This document shows, piece after piece, positions 17,333-26,171 of a stretch of 64,000 bases of DNA. The notes beneath the pieces are model-generated. The model had not been told where the DNA came from and did no database searches. It saw nothing but the letters and a program-made list of their open reading frames with translations. Each line of letters opens with the position of its first letter. Within the stretch, counting starts at the first letter, position 1. The stretch comes from Pseudomonas sp. URIL14HWK12:I12 (lineage in GTDB: Bacteria; Pseudomonadota; Gammaproteobacteria; Pseudomonadales; Pseudomonadaceae): assembly GCF_003097135.1 (NCBI RefSeq), contig NZ_QEQL01000002.1, positions 620,001 through 684,000 of the forward strand. Direction: 5' to 3'. A program made the translations under genes and the position numbers.

Positions 17333-18109
17333 ATGGACCGTCAACAAGTTGAACTTGAAACCCGCAAACGCCAATTGGGCCAACACCCGGTATTCGGGGA
17401 AATCCGCACGCTTGAGGGCCTGCGTGCGTTTATGGAAACCCACGTTTTCGCCGTATGGGATTTCATGACCTTGACCAAGCGCCTGCAACGCGAGCTCACC
17501 TGCGTCGAGCTGCCCTGGTTGCCCCCGGTAGACCCGGCATCGGCCCACCTGATCAACGAAATTGTGCTGGGTGAAGAGTCTGACCTGAAGCTTACCGGTG
17601 GCCACTACAGCCATTTCGAGCTCTACCTGGACGCCATGCGTGAGATCGGTGCGAGCACCGATTGCATCGAGCACTTCATCGCCATGATGCGCGAAGGGCG
17701 CACGGTGAGCCAGGCACTGCAACACTGCCAGGCGCCGGCTTCAGCGGCCCGCTTCGTTGGCGAAACCCTGGAAGTGGCCCTGAACGGGCAGCCGCACGAA
17801 GTGGCTGCGGCCTTTCTGCATGGCCGCGAAAGTGTGATCCCGGCGATGTTCCAGCAGATCCTCGATGACTGGAACATCACCGGCGACCATGCGCCGACCT
17901 TCCGTTACTACCTGCAGCGTCATATCGATGTCGACTCCGATGACCACGGCCCTGCAGCCGAGAACCTGCTGGCGCGCCTGGTACGGGGCGACGCAGGCCG
18001 CCAGGCCGAAGTCTACAGCGCCGCGCGCGCGGCGATCACCAGCCGCACCGCGCTATGGGATGCATTGCGCGAGCAACTGGAAGTTGTACAAGCGGAGTGC
18101 GTGGCATGA
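17333..18109 (+). CDS. DUF3050 haem-oxygenase-like enzyme (PvfA/MgoB-like)
   Basis: 258 residues, predicted all-helical. Candidate metal or active-site residues are in [29 protein letters not shown] and [12 protein letters not shown], arranged as in haem-oxygenase-like iron oxidases (HDO superfamily). The ATG at 17333 has GAGGGA 9-10 nt upstream; a GTG two codons earlier is too close to it. It is the first gene of a five-gene operon whose content matches pvfABCD of P. entomophila and mgoBCAD of P. syringae, which make N-oxygenated signals. The exact reaction of the DUF3050 member is not known to me; an oxidative step on the amine is the natural guess. It overlaps the cupin gene by 4 bp. Confidence 0.82.
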   Translation: MDRQQVELETRKRQLGQHPVFGEIRTLEGLRAFMETHVFAVWDFMTLTKRLQRELTCVELPWLPPVDPASAHLINEIVLGEESDLKLTGGHYSHFELYLDAMREIGASTDCIEHFIAMMREGRTVSQALQHCQAPASAARFVGETLEVALNGQPHEVAAAFLHGRESVIPAMFQQILDDWNITGDHAPTFRYYLQRHIDVDSDDHGPAAENLLARLVRGDAGRQAEVYSAARAAITSRTALWDALREQLEVVQAECVA

Positions 18110-18453
18110 AGTTCGAGGTCATTGAACAGGCCCTGGCCCAGTGGCAGGCCGTCCCGTCGGAGCGTGATATCAGCCTGACCGTTTTCAAGGACAGCCTCGA
18201 CTCCGCCACTCGCACCGGTATCCGCACTCGGCTGGTACGTTTTCATCCCGGTGGCGGCACGCGTGAGATTTACACCCATGATTATCACGAAGAGGTTTAT
18301 TTGATCGAAGGCGATCAAACCGAAGTGGCCGCACCGGGGCGGGCCGCCAAAACTTATGGCCCAGGTGATTACTTCTTTCGAGCTGCCAATACCGAACATG
18401 GGCCCTTTCATTCGGAGCGCGGTTGCTTGCTCTTCGAAGTTCATTACTATTGA
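18106..18453 (+). CDS. Small cupin protein inserted in the pvf/mgo-like operon
   Basis: 115 residues, a single cupin barrel. [19 protein letters not shown] supplies the His-x3-His-x-Glu first motif, and [22 protein letters not shown] the second motif with its His. The three His and one Glu look complete, so a mononuclear metal site (Fe, Mn or Zn) is likely. The start overlaps the stop of the DUF3050 gene (ATGA), so the two are coupled. The four-gene pvf and mgo operons as I know them do not list a cupin between these two oxidases. It could act in N-N bond formation or as a small-molecule sensor; both are inference. Confidence 0.8.
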   Translation: MKFEVIEQALAQWQAVPSERDISLTVFKDSLDSATRTGIRTRLVRFHPGGGTREIYTHDYHEEVYLIEGDQTEVAAPGRAAKTYGPGDYFFRAANTEHGPFHSERGCLLFEVHYY

Positions 18454-18465
18454 AGGAGCCGGTTC

Positions 18466-19395
18466 ATGAATGCACTGGACTACCAATCTTTCGCCGATGT
18501 TTGGGAAAAGCGCGCGACCATTCGAACGCGCCCTCGGCGGGCTGTCGAAGATGACGGCAAGTTGATGTACCCGGTGAGCCGCCAACCGCTGGTGGTCAGC
18601 GCGACGTTCTTGCGCGAGTGCCCGCACTTGCAAGCTTTTGCGCTGGTACAGAGCCTCTACAAGTTCATCAACGACGTGGTGATCTTCGAAACCGAGATTG
18701 TCGACCGTACTGCGCGCAGCATTGCCAAGGACCGCTTCGATATCCGCTTTCCGTTCGCCTGCCGTTACGACGCCATGACCGTGGTGGTCGATGAGGACTA
18801 TCACGCCTTGGTGGCAATGGACTACATGCAGCAAACCATCGCGCTGACCGGCATTGAGCCGATCCCGCTGCCCCAGGAAATCGAGCTCAGCCGCTCGATT
18901 CCCAAGGCGATCGCATTGGCCCCGGAGCACCTGAAGGCAGCCGTGGAGCTGATCTGCGTGTCAGTGGCGGAAAACACGCTCACCAACGACGTCGCGGCGT
19001 TTTCCAAAGATGACTCGGTCAAGCAATCGGTCAAAGGCCTGATGGCCGATCACCTGGCCGATGAGGGCCGCCACTCCAGTTTCTGGGCACGGCTCACCAA
19101 AGCCTGGTGGCAAAGTGCGCCCGCCCCCGACCGGCAGGTGATCGCTTCGATCATGCCGGTGTTTCTCAGCGAATACCTGAGCAACGACATTCAGAAGCAG
19201 TTCGACTTCACCCTGATCGACCACCTGGATGTCAGCCCGGCTGTGCGTGCGGCCTTGCGCGAAGAGGTCGAGAGCCTGGCGTTTCCTATCACTGCCCAAC
19301 ACCCGCTGGTAGGCAACATTGTGCGGTTCTTCCGTGCCAGCACGATGCTGGACGACCCCAGCATGGAGGCAGCGCTGGCTGCCTGGTTGCCTTGA
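18466..19395 (+). CDS. AurF-like diiron N-oxygenase (PvfB/MgoC-like)
   Basis: 309 residues. Two Asp-Glu-x-x-His motifs, DEDYH (109-113) and DEGRH (199-203), about 90 residues apart, give the non-haem diiron ligands of the p-aminobenzoate N-oxygenase family. Additional Glu ligands are likely in VIFETEIV and SVAENTLT. AurF relatives oxidise primary amines to hydroxylamine, nitroso or nitro groups. In pvf/mgo/ham systems the homologue N-oxygenates the amino acid or its carrier-bound form. A ribosome site AAGGAG lies 7 nt before the ATG, 12 bp after the cupin stop. Confidence 0.9.
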   Translation: MNALDYQSFADVWEKRATIRTRPRRAVEDDGKLMYPVSRQPLVVSATFLRECPHLQAFALVQSLYKFINDVVIFETEIVDRTARSIAKDRFDIRFPFACRYDAMTVVVDEDYHALVAMDYMQQTIALTGIEPIPLPQEIELSRSIPKAIALAPEHLKAAVELICVSVAENTLTNDVAAFSKDDSVKQSVKGLMADHLADEGRHSSFWARLTKAWWQSAPAPDRQVIASIMPVFLSEYLSNDIQKQFDFTLIDHLDVSPAVRAALREEVESLAFPITAQHPLVGNIVRFFRASTMLDDPSMEAALAAWLP

Positions 19396-19411
19396 GCCGG
19401 AGGAGCGAGAA

Positions 19412-22400
19412 ATGAAAAATCTCAGTATCGGCCTGCTTGGCAGCAGCCGTGCTTTGCAAACTGTCGCGGCCCTGTTGGAGGAGTACGGCCATCAGGTGGT
19501 GTGGTTGCCGGCTGGCGGGTCAGCGCTGCTCGATGAGCACGACCTGCTGATCGACGAGGGGGCAGGGGGTGTCAACTGCCCAGCGAACGTGCCGCGCCTG
19601 ACCCTTCGAGTATTCGCCGAGGCCGGCTGGAGCAGCGACCAAGGCGTGGCGTTGGAGGTCGGGGTGGCGCTGCCTGGCCAGTGGCGGCGGTTGGAGCGCG
19701 TCGAGGTGGGCGCTGAAGCGTCCGGCAATGGCGCAGACCTGAGTGCGCGTGCCACGGCGCAATTGGCCGAAGCTTGCGCCGACCACGTCAGTGGTTTCTC
19801 GCGCAGCGACGAGTATTTCACCTGCCATGGCACGGTGGCCGAATTGGCCGGCCAGCCCCTCGCCTGGCTGGAGCAGGCGGCGTGGCAGCACGTGCACAAT
19901 GCCACCGCTCGGCCTGCACTGCTGGCGCAGGCGCAAGCCGGTTTTGTCTCCGTGCTGAGCGAGAGCCTGCTTGCCCACGCAGAGCGCACCGCGTTGTTGC
20001 TCGAAGACCGCGCGGTCAGCTACGCGCAATTGCACGCCGCCAGCCTGGTGATTCAGGAGCGCCTGGCCCCCCTGCTGCTCAGCGACAGTGCAACACCGCC
20101 GGTAGTCGCCATCGCATTGCCCAAGGGCCTGCACTTATACGCGGCCATCCTGGCTGTGCTTGGCAGCGGGGCCACCTACTTGCCACTGGACCCTGCTCAT
20201 CCGCTGGAGCGCAGGTTGCAGATCCTGACCAATGCGCAGGCGTGCGTGTTGATCCATGCCGGCGAGCAAGGGTGCGAGCCAGCCTGCCCAGTACTGGACG
20301 TCAGCCGGCTTCCGTTCATGCACCAAGGTATAGCGGGCCAGCAACGCGAAGCCCTTGCGCCACGCCAGAGCCTGCTGCGTGCGCCACGCCGGGCTGAACA
20401 GCCCTGTGTGACCATCTACACCTCCGGCACTACGGGCGAGCCGAAAGGGGTGCAGCTCTCCGACGCCAACCTCAGCCACTTCTGCGCCTGGTACATCGGC
20501 CACGTGGGCCTGGATGCCGACAGCCATGCGCTGCAGTTTTCGACCGTCAGTTTCGACGCCTCGATGCTGGACATCTTCCCCACGCTGATGGTGGGGGCCT
20601 GCCTGGTGGTGCCCAGCGAAGACCAGCGCCGTGACCCCACCCAACTGGGCGCGTTGATCCAGCAGGCACGGGTCAGCCATGGCTTTCTACCGCCTGCGCT
20701 GTTGAGCATCCTGCCGTTGCAGACGCTTTTCGGCATGGCCCATGTGATCACCGGCGGTGATGTGTGCGAGCCCCACGTGGTGGAGGCACTTGCACCGCAC
20801 ACCCACCTGCATAACATCTACGGCCCGACTGAAACCACGGTGCTTGCCACCTCTCATCGATTCGCTTCGGGCGACTCCAATCGGTTGCTGGGGCAGCCGA
20901 TCGCCAACACGCAAGTGGTTTTGCTCGATGAACAGGGCCTGCCGGTAGGCGAGGGCGAGGTCGGGGAGCTGCACATCGCCGGGCCCGGCGTGGGCCTGGG
21001 CTACCTCAATGCACCGGAGGCGACCGCCCAGCGCTACATCCAGGCGCCGGCCTGGCTGCCGGGGCGGCTCTACCGCACCGGTGACCTGGCACGCTGGGGC
21101 ACGCGGGGCATCGAGATCGTCGGCCGGCGTGACAATCAGGTGAAAATTCGCGGCTTCCGCGTCGAGCCAGAGGAAATCGAGCAGGTACTGCGTGGCAGTG
21201 GCCTGTTCAATCAGCTGGCGATCACCATCGATGGCCAGCGGCGCATCCTGGCGTTTTTCGCCCAGCCGCGCGCGCTGGAACCGGATGAAGCCACCCAGGC
21301 GCTGAAGGCCTGGGCGCAAGCGCAGTTACCTGATTACATGCGCCCCGCCCACTGGCGCCTGCTCGAACAGTTGCCAGCGACCCCCAACGGCAAGCTCGAC
21401 CGCCATGCCTTGGCAGCGCTGCCGTTGCAGGAGCGTGACGCCAGCGCTGTTCAGGGGCCTGCCAACGAGCTTGAACGCCGCGTTGCGGCCATTTGGGCAG
21501 GCCTGTTGGACATGGCCCCGGCTGACCTGGACGTGCAGGAAAGCTTTTTCAACCTGGGTGGGCATTCGATCTTGCTGTCGCAGATGCTGATGGCGTTGCG
21601 CGAGGCGTTCGGCAAGGGTGTGTCGATCAATCGCTTCATCGAGCTGCCGACCATCCGCAACCTGGCCGAGCTGCTGGCTCAGGATGAACCGGCCTCGGCC
21701 CGGGTAAGCCCGCGCGCGCTCGAAGATGCCGCCTATTGCCCTGACCTCCAGGTGCTTGGGCCAGAGCGGCTGGGCGATGTGCATAAAGTGATCGTCACCG
21801 GCGCCAATGGCTTTCTCGGGGTGCACCTGGTGCAGGCATTGCTGGAGCTGGGCACTACGGAAGTGGCCTGCCTGGTGCGTGGCAGCGCTGGCCAGAGTGC
21901 CGCGCAGCGCTTTGCCCAGGCCTTGCGCGACAACCGCCTGGAACATCTGGACATGGCTCGTGTGCGGGTGATCGAGGCCGATATCAGCCAGCCAAGGCTG
22001 GGCCTGGACGTCGCTACCTGGGCCGAGCTCGACGCTCACTACGGTGCGCTGATCTACAACGCGGCCAACGTCAACCATGTGCTCGACTACGAGTCGCTGG
22101 TCAAAGACAACGTGGCCCCGGTGCTGGAGTGCCTGAAGCTGTGCGAAGGCCGCACCAAGAAGATCTTCAACTTTATTTCCACACTGTCGGCCGCCAGCGC
22201 AGTCGACGATGACGGCCGGGTGCTGGAAGCGCCGCCGGCGCCGACGCCGCCGATCTACATCCGCAATGGCTACAACCTGTCCAAGTGGGTGGCCGAGCGG
22301 GTGCTATGGGCAGCCTGCGAGCAGGGGGTATGGGTCAATCTCTACCGGCCCGGCAACATAACCTTCAGCACCCGCACCGGCGTCTGCCAGCCGCACCAGA

Positions 22401-22858
22401 ACCGCTTGATGCTGATGCTCAAAGGGTCGCTGCAGCTGCGCGAAGTGCCGCAACTGTCGCTCAATTTCGACCTGATGCCCGTGGACTTCCTGGCCCGCTT
22501 CATTGCCTTCCACGCCAGCCGTTTCCAACGCCGCCAGGCGGTGTTCAACCTCCATAACCCGCAGCCCCTGAGCTGGGAAAACTACGTGCAGGCTTTTCGC
22601 GAGGCAGGGCACGAGTTCAGCTGGGTGCCTGTGAGCCAGTGGCAACAGCGCCTGGGGGCGATCGGGAGCGACAACGCGCTGTTCGGCGTGGTCGGCTTTT
22701 ACCTCAACGGTTTCGAGGAAGACATCGGCGACATCTCGCACATTCAGCACGACAACGCCCGCCGTGGCGTGGAAACCATGGGTACCCAGTACCCGGAAAA
22801 GAACCACGGCCTGCTGCGCCGTGGTTGCCAATACCTCAAAGAAATCGACTTCATCTGA
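19412..22858 (+). CDS. Nonribosomal peptide synthetase A-T-R with N-terminal extension (PvfC/MgoA-like)
   Basis: 1148 residues. An N-terminal region of about 170 residues of uncertain type (MKNLSIGLLGSSRAL, resembling a reduced formyltransferase-like fold) precedes an adenylation domain with A3 YTSGTTGEPKG (Tyr336), A4 SFDASMLDIF (Asp382), A5 NIYGPTETT, A7/A8 YRTGDLARWG and VKIRGFRVEPEE, and A10 PNGKLDRHAL. The carrier domain has LGGHS with Ser719 for phosphopantetheine. The thioester-reductase domain has TGANGFLG (from about 796) and the SDR pair Tyr954/Lys958 in GYNLSKWVAE. There is no condensation domain. My hand alignment to GrsA gives the pocket D-A-L-F-I-G-I-V-L-K, which fits an aliphatic residue such as Val or Leu. 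The product is expected to leave as an aldehyde or alcohol by NAD(P)H reduction. Confidence 0.92.
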   Translation: MKNLSIGLLGSSRALQTVAALLEEYGHQVVWLPAGGSALLDEHDLLIDEGAGGVNCPANVPRLTLRVFAEAGWSSDQGVALEVGVALPGQWRRLERVEVGAEASGNGADLSARATAQLAEACADHVSGFSRSDEYFTCHGTVAELAGQPLAWLEQAAWQHVHNATARPALLAQAQAGFVSVLSESLLAHAERTALLLEDRAVSYAQLHAASLVIQERLAPLLLSDSATPPVVAIALPKGLHLYAAILAVLGSGATYLPLDPAHPLERRLQILTNAQACVLIHAGEQGCEPACPVLDVSRLPFMHQGIAGQQREALAPRQSLLRAPRRAEQPCVTIYTSGTTGEPKGVQLSDANLSHFCAWYIGHVGLDADSHALQFSTVSFDASMLDIFPTLMVGACLVVPSEDQRRDPTQLGALIQQARVSHGFLPPALLSILPLQTLFGMAHVITGGDVCEPHVVEALAPHTHLHNIYGPTETTVLATSHRFASGDSNRLLGQPIANTQVVLLDEQGLPVGEGEVGELHIAGPGVGLGYLNAPEATAQRYIQAPAWLPGRLYRTGDLARWGTRGIEIVGRRDNQVKIRGFRVEPEEIEQVLRGSGLFNQLAITIDGQRRILAFFAQPRALEPDEATQALKAWAQAQLPDYMRPAHWRLLEQLPATPNGKLDRHALAALPLQERDASAVQGPANELERRVAAIWAGLLDMAPADLDVQESFFNLGGHSILLSQMLMALREAFGKGVSINRFIELPTIRNLAELLAQDEPASARVSPRALEDAAYCPDLQVLGPERLGDVHKVIVTGANGFLGVHLVQALLELGTTEVACLVRGSAGQSAAQRFAQALRDNRLEHLDMARVRVIEADISQPRLGLDVATWAELDAHYGALIYNAANVNHVLDYESLVKDNVAPVLECLKLCEGRTKKIFNFISTLSAASAVDDDGRVLEAPPAPTPPIYIRNGYNLSKWVAERVLWAACEQGVWVNLYRPGNITFSTRTGVCQPHQNRLMLMLKGSLQLREVPQLSLNFDLMPVDFLARFIAFHASRFQRRQAVFNLHNPQPLSWENYVQAFREAGHEFSWVPVSQWQQRLGAIGSDNALFGVVGFYLNGFEEDIGDISHIQHDNARRGVETMGTQYPEKNHGLLRRGCQYLKEIDFI

Positions 22859-22877
22859 ACGTCACAAGGAGCTTCTG

Positions 22878-23345
22878 ATGCAAACGTTCGAACCCGATAC
22901 CCTGATTGCCAACCCCACCGGCGTGCCGGTAGTTGCCTCGGTGCTGGTCAATGCAGAGCCGGCGAAGGTGTGGAACATCGTGGGTAACTTCGCCGGCTTC
23001 CCGGTGTTTATCCCGGCGCTGTCGCACATCGAAATGACCGGCACTGGCGTGCGCTCGGTGCGCAAGAAGCTGTTCAAGGACGGCAATGTGGTGATCGAGC
23101 AGCTCAACAGCCGCGACGACGCGGCGATGCACATGACCTGGTCGCTGATCTACACCTCGCTCAACATCGGTAACCTGTGGGCCGCCATGCAGGTCGAGCC
23201 AGCAGGCCAAGGCCAGAGCCGCGCCACCTGGACCATCATCGGCGAGCCCTATACCGGCACCGAAGCCGATCGCCCAGGGTTCCAGGCGTTTCTGCAGGCC
23301 TTCGCCGACGATGCGATGAACAACGTCCGCAACCTGTTCGCGTAA
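22878..23345 (+). CDS. SRPBCC/polyketide-cyclase-like protein (PvfD/MgoD-like)
   Basis: 155 residues. The START/SRPBCC fold is recognisable from VNAEPAKVWNIVGNFAGFPV near the N-terminus and the long C-terminal helix FQAFLQAFADDAMNNVRNLF. Proteins of this fold bind hydrophobic ligands and often act as cyclases or dehydratases. It is the last gene of the operon, 19 bp after the NRPS, with AAGGAG upstream. This position matches mgoD/pvfD, whose role in the pathway is not firmly settled. A GC-rich hairpin follows. Confidence 0.88.
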   Translation: MQTFEPDTLIANPTGVPVVASVLVNAEPAKVWNIVGNFAGFPVFIPALSHIEMTGTGVRSVRKKLFKDGNVVIEQLNSRDDAAMHMTWSLIYTSLNIGNLWAAMQVEPAGQGQSRATWTIIGEPYTGTEADRPGFQAFLQAFADDAMNNVRNLFA

Positions 23346-23354
23346 CTCCCCCGA

Positions 23355-23378
23355 GGCGGGGCGCCATGTCGCCCCGCC
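23355..23378 (+). terminator. Hairpin terminator after the NRPS operon
   Basis: GGCGGGGCG-ccatgt-CGCCCCGCC, a perfect nine-pair GC stem 10 bp after the stop codon, followed by a pyrimidine-rich tail TGTCTTCCTG. It plausibly ends the five-gene transcript. Confidence 0.65.
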
Positions 23379-23572
23379 TGTCTTCCTGCCGATTGTTGCG
23401 ATTCGAGCAACAGTCAATTCCCTTCCTTGAGTAGGACAGGTTGTCGCACCCCTGTGGGATTTTCGGTATCCTTTATGAACTAACTAATTGTTACATTTTG
23501 AGCGTGCCCCCTCCGGCAACCGCTGCACGGGCACGCGACCTTCCGAATTTCCCATCGCAGGATCGATGCAAC

Positions 23573-25990
23573 ATGACTGACTCACGTACGCAGGCCACCG
23601 GCCGCCGCTGGCCGATCTGGCTGGCGGCGCTCGGTGTGCTGGTGTTTGGCTTGCTCTACACCGCCCTGGGCGGCTATCTCGTTACGCTTGGCGGCAGCTG
23701 GTACTTCGCCCTTGCCGGCGTAGGCATGCTGATCGCTTCACTTTCGTTGTTCCGCCAGCGCTTGTTCGGGGCCTGGCTGTTCGCTCTGGTGATGGTGCTG
23801 TCGGTGATCTGGGCGCTGGCCGATGCGGGCCTTGAGTTCTGGCCACAGGTCTCGCGCCTGTTCGCACCGGGTGTGCTCAGCCTTGTCGTGGCGCTGGCCT
23901 ACCCCAGCTTGCGGCGTCGCAACGGGCTGGCTGCCGGCGCCGGTGGTTACGGCCTGGCAGCGTTGCTGGCGGTGGCGTTGGCTGGGGGGGCGTGGGGCAT
24001 GTTCAAACCGCATGCGCCGGTCACTGGCGCAGGCCCTGGCCTGACTCAGGTCGACCCTGCCAAGGCCCAGAAAGACTGGGCGCATTATGGCAACGACGAA
24101 GGCGGCAGCCGCTTCGCGGCGCTCGACCAGATCAACCGCAGCAACGTCGGCTCGCTGGTCACCGCCTGGACCTACCACACCGGCGATGTAGCCCTCAGCG
24201 ACGGGAACGGGGCCGAAGACCAGCTTACCCCGCTGCAGGTGGGCGACAAAGTGTTCATCTGCACCCCGCACAACAATGTCATCGCGCTGGACGCCGACAC
24301 CGGCAAACAGCTGTGGAAGAACGAAATCAATGCCCAGTCCAAGGTGTGGCAACGCTGCCGGGGCCTGGCGTACTTCGACGCCACCCAGCCCACCGCCAGC
24401 ACCTCGGAAGCCGGTAATACGCCGGTGATCCCAGTCAGCCTGCCAGCCGGTGCCAATTGCCAACGCCGCCTGTTGACCAACACCATCGACGCCCGCTTGA
24501 TCGCGGTTGACGCCGACACCGGCGAGTTCTGCCAAGGCTTCGGCCATAACGGCGTCGTCGACCTCAAGGCCGGCCTGGGCACCGTTCCGGACTCCTACTA
24601 CCAACTTTCTTCGGCACCGTTGATGGCCGGCACCACCGTCGTGGTTGGCGGCCGCGTGGCTGACAACGTGCAGACCGACATGCCCGGCGGTGTGATCCGC
24701 GGCTTCGACGTGATCACCGGTGCGATGCGTTGGGCGTTCGACCCGGGCAACCCCGAGGACAAGAAAGCGCCTGCAGAGGGCCAGACCTACGTGCGCAGCA
24801 CCCCCAACAGCTGGGCGCCGATGTCTTACGATGCGGCGATGAATACCGTGTTCCTGCCCATGGGCAGCTCGTCCACCGATATCTATGGCGTCGAGCGCAC
24901 CGCCTTGAACCACAAGTACGGTGCCTCGGTGCTAGCGCTCAACGCCAGCACCGGTGAAGAGAAGTGGGTGTACCAGACCGTGCACAACGACCTCTGGGAC
25001 TTCGACCTGCCCATGCAGCCGAGCCTGGTGGACTTCCCGGTCAACGGCCAGAACGTACCGGCAGTGATCATTGGCACCAAGGCCGGGCAGCTCTACGTGC
25101 TCGACCGCAAGACCGGCAAGCCGCTGACCCAGGTCGATGAAGTCCCGGTCAAGGCAGCCAACATCCCCGGCGAGCCTTATTCGCCCACCCAGCCGCGCTC
25201 GGTGGGCATGCCCCAGCTGGGCAACCAGACCCTGACTGAGTCGGACATGTGGGGCGCCACGCCCTTCGACCAGATGCTGTGCCGCATCGCCTTCAAACAG
25301 ATGCGTTACGACGGCCTGTACACCGCACCGGGCACCGACACCTCGCTCAGCTTTCCCGGCTCGCTGGGGGGCATGAACTGGGGTGGCCTGTCGTTCGACC
25401 CGGTGCACGGCTACCTGTTTGCCAATGACATGCGCCTGGGCCTGTGGATCAAGATGGTCCCGCAGCAGAAGGACGCCAAGGCGGCCTCCGGCGGTGAATC
25501 GATCAACACCGGCATGGGCGCGGTGCCGCTCAAGGGCACTCCATACGCGGTGAACAAGAACCGCTTCCTGTCCATCGCCGGCATTCCGTGCCAGGCGCCG
25601 CCGTTCGGCACCCTATCGGCCATCGACCTGCATACCCGCAGCATTGCCTGGCAGGTGCCGGTGGGCACCGTCGAAGATCAGGGGCCGATGGGCATCAAGA
25701 TGCACATGCCCATGCCGATCGGCATGCCGACCTTGGGCGGCACCTTGTCGACCCAGGGCGGCCTGGTGTTCATCGCCGGCACCCAGGACTACTACCTGCG
25801 CGCCTACAACACCGCCAACGGTGACGAGCTGTGGAAACAACGCTTGCCCGTCGGCAGCCAGGGCGGCCCGATGACCTACGTATCGCCGAAAACCGGCAAG
25901 CAGTACATCGTGGTCACCGCAGGTGGCGGTCGCCAGTCGCCTGACCGGGGTGACTATGTGATCGCCTACGCACTGCCGGCCAGCCACTGA
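23573..25990 (+). CDS. gcd: Membrane-bound PQQ-dependent glucose dehydrogenase
   Basis: 805 residues. Five membrane segments occupy roughly the first 145 residues (WPIWLAALGVLVFGLLYTAL onward), then the periplasmic eight-bladed quinoprotein propeller starts near DWAHYGNDEGGSRFAALDQI. Propeller signatures include AWTYHTGD, WVYQTVHNDLWDFDLPMQPS, KAGQLYVLDRKTGKP and the C-terminal GGRQSPDRGDYVIAY. It oxidises periplasmic glucose to gluconolactone and passes electrons to ubiquinone. The start at 23573 (MTDSRTQ) matches the family; the open frame extends 44 codons upstream without support. Two GC hairpins follow the stop, and a TonB-dependent receptor lies 172-181 bp downstream. Confidence 0.95.
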   Translation: MTDSRTQATGRRWPIWLAALGVLVFGLLYTALGGYLVTLGGSWYFALAGVGMLIASLSLFRQRLFGAWLFALVMVLSVIWALADAGLEFWPQVSRLFAPGVLSLVVALAYPSLRRRNGLAAGAGGYGLAALLAVALAGGAWGMFKPHAPVTGAGPGLTQVDPAKAQKDWAHYGNDEGGSRFAALDQINRSNVGSLVTAWTYHTGDVALSDGNGAEDQLTPLQVGDKVFICTPHNNVIALDADTGKQLWKNEINAQSKVWQRCRGLAYFDATQPTASTSEAGNTPVIPVSLPAGANCQRRLLTNTIDARLIAVDADTGEFCQGFGHNGVVDLKAGLGTVPDSYYQLSSAPLMAGTTVVVGGRVADNVQTDMPGGVIRGFDVITGAMRWAFDPGNPEDKKAPAEGQTYVRSTPNSWAPMSYDAAMNTVFLPMGSSSTDIYGVERTALNHKYGASVLALNASTGEEKWVYQTVHNDLWDFDLPMQPSLVDFPVNGQNVPAVIIGTKAGQLYVLDRKTGKPLTQVDEVPVKAANIPGEPYSPTQPRSVGMPQLGNQTLTESDMWGATPFDQMLCRIAFKQMRYDGLYTAPGTDTSLSFPGSLGGMNWGGLSFDPVHGYLFANDMRLGLWIKMVPQQKDAKAASGGESINTGMGAVPLKGTPYAVNKNRFLSIAGIPCQAPPFGTLSAIDLHTRSIAWQVPVGTVEDQGPMGIKMHMPMPIGMPTLGGTLSTQGGLVFIAGTQDYYLRAYNTANGDELWKQRLPVGSQGGPMTYVSPKTGKQYIVVTAGGGRQSPDRGDYVIAYALPASH

Positions 25991-26006
25991 GTTGTGCCTG
26001 CCTGGC

Positions 26007-26061
26007 CGCCCGGGTTCGCCCGGGCGTGCCACCCCTGGCGTGACTTTACGCGCACGCCAGG
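26007..26061 (+). terminator. Two consecutive hairpins after gcd
   Basis: CGCCCGGG-TTCG-CCCGGGCG (26007-26026) has a UUCG tetraloop, and CCTGGCGTG-N10-CACGCCAGG (26034-26042 with 26053-26061) is a nine-pair stem. No T-run follows, so these may attenuate or stabilise the gcd transcript end rather than form a textbook terminator. Confidence 0.5.
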
Positions 26062-26171
26062 CTTCCAACCCCCGCCACCCACGGGCTTAGCCCCGCCTTC
26101 GATCTTCGTACCCTGTGTAACCGCGGCAGCCCTGCGCGCCCGTTTCGCAGCTTCAGTTCAGGATGTTCCGC

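Noticed and set aside
23460..23572. HexR-type operator before gcd
   Set aside because: Only one half-site-like TAATTGTTACA is present. The second half does not match, so I do not call it.
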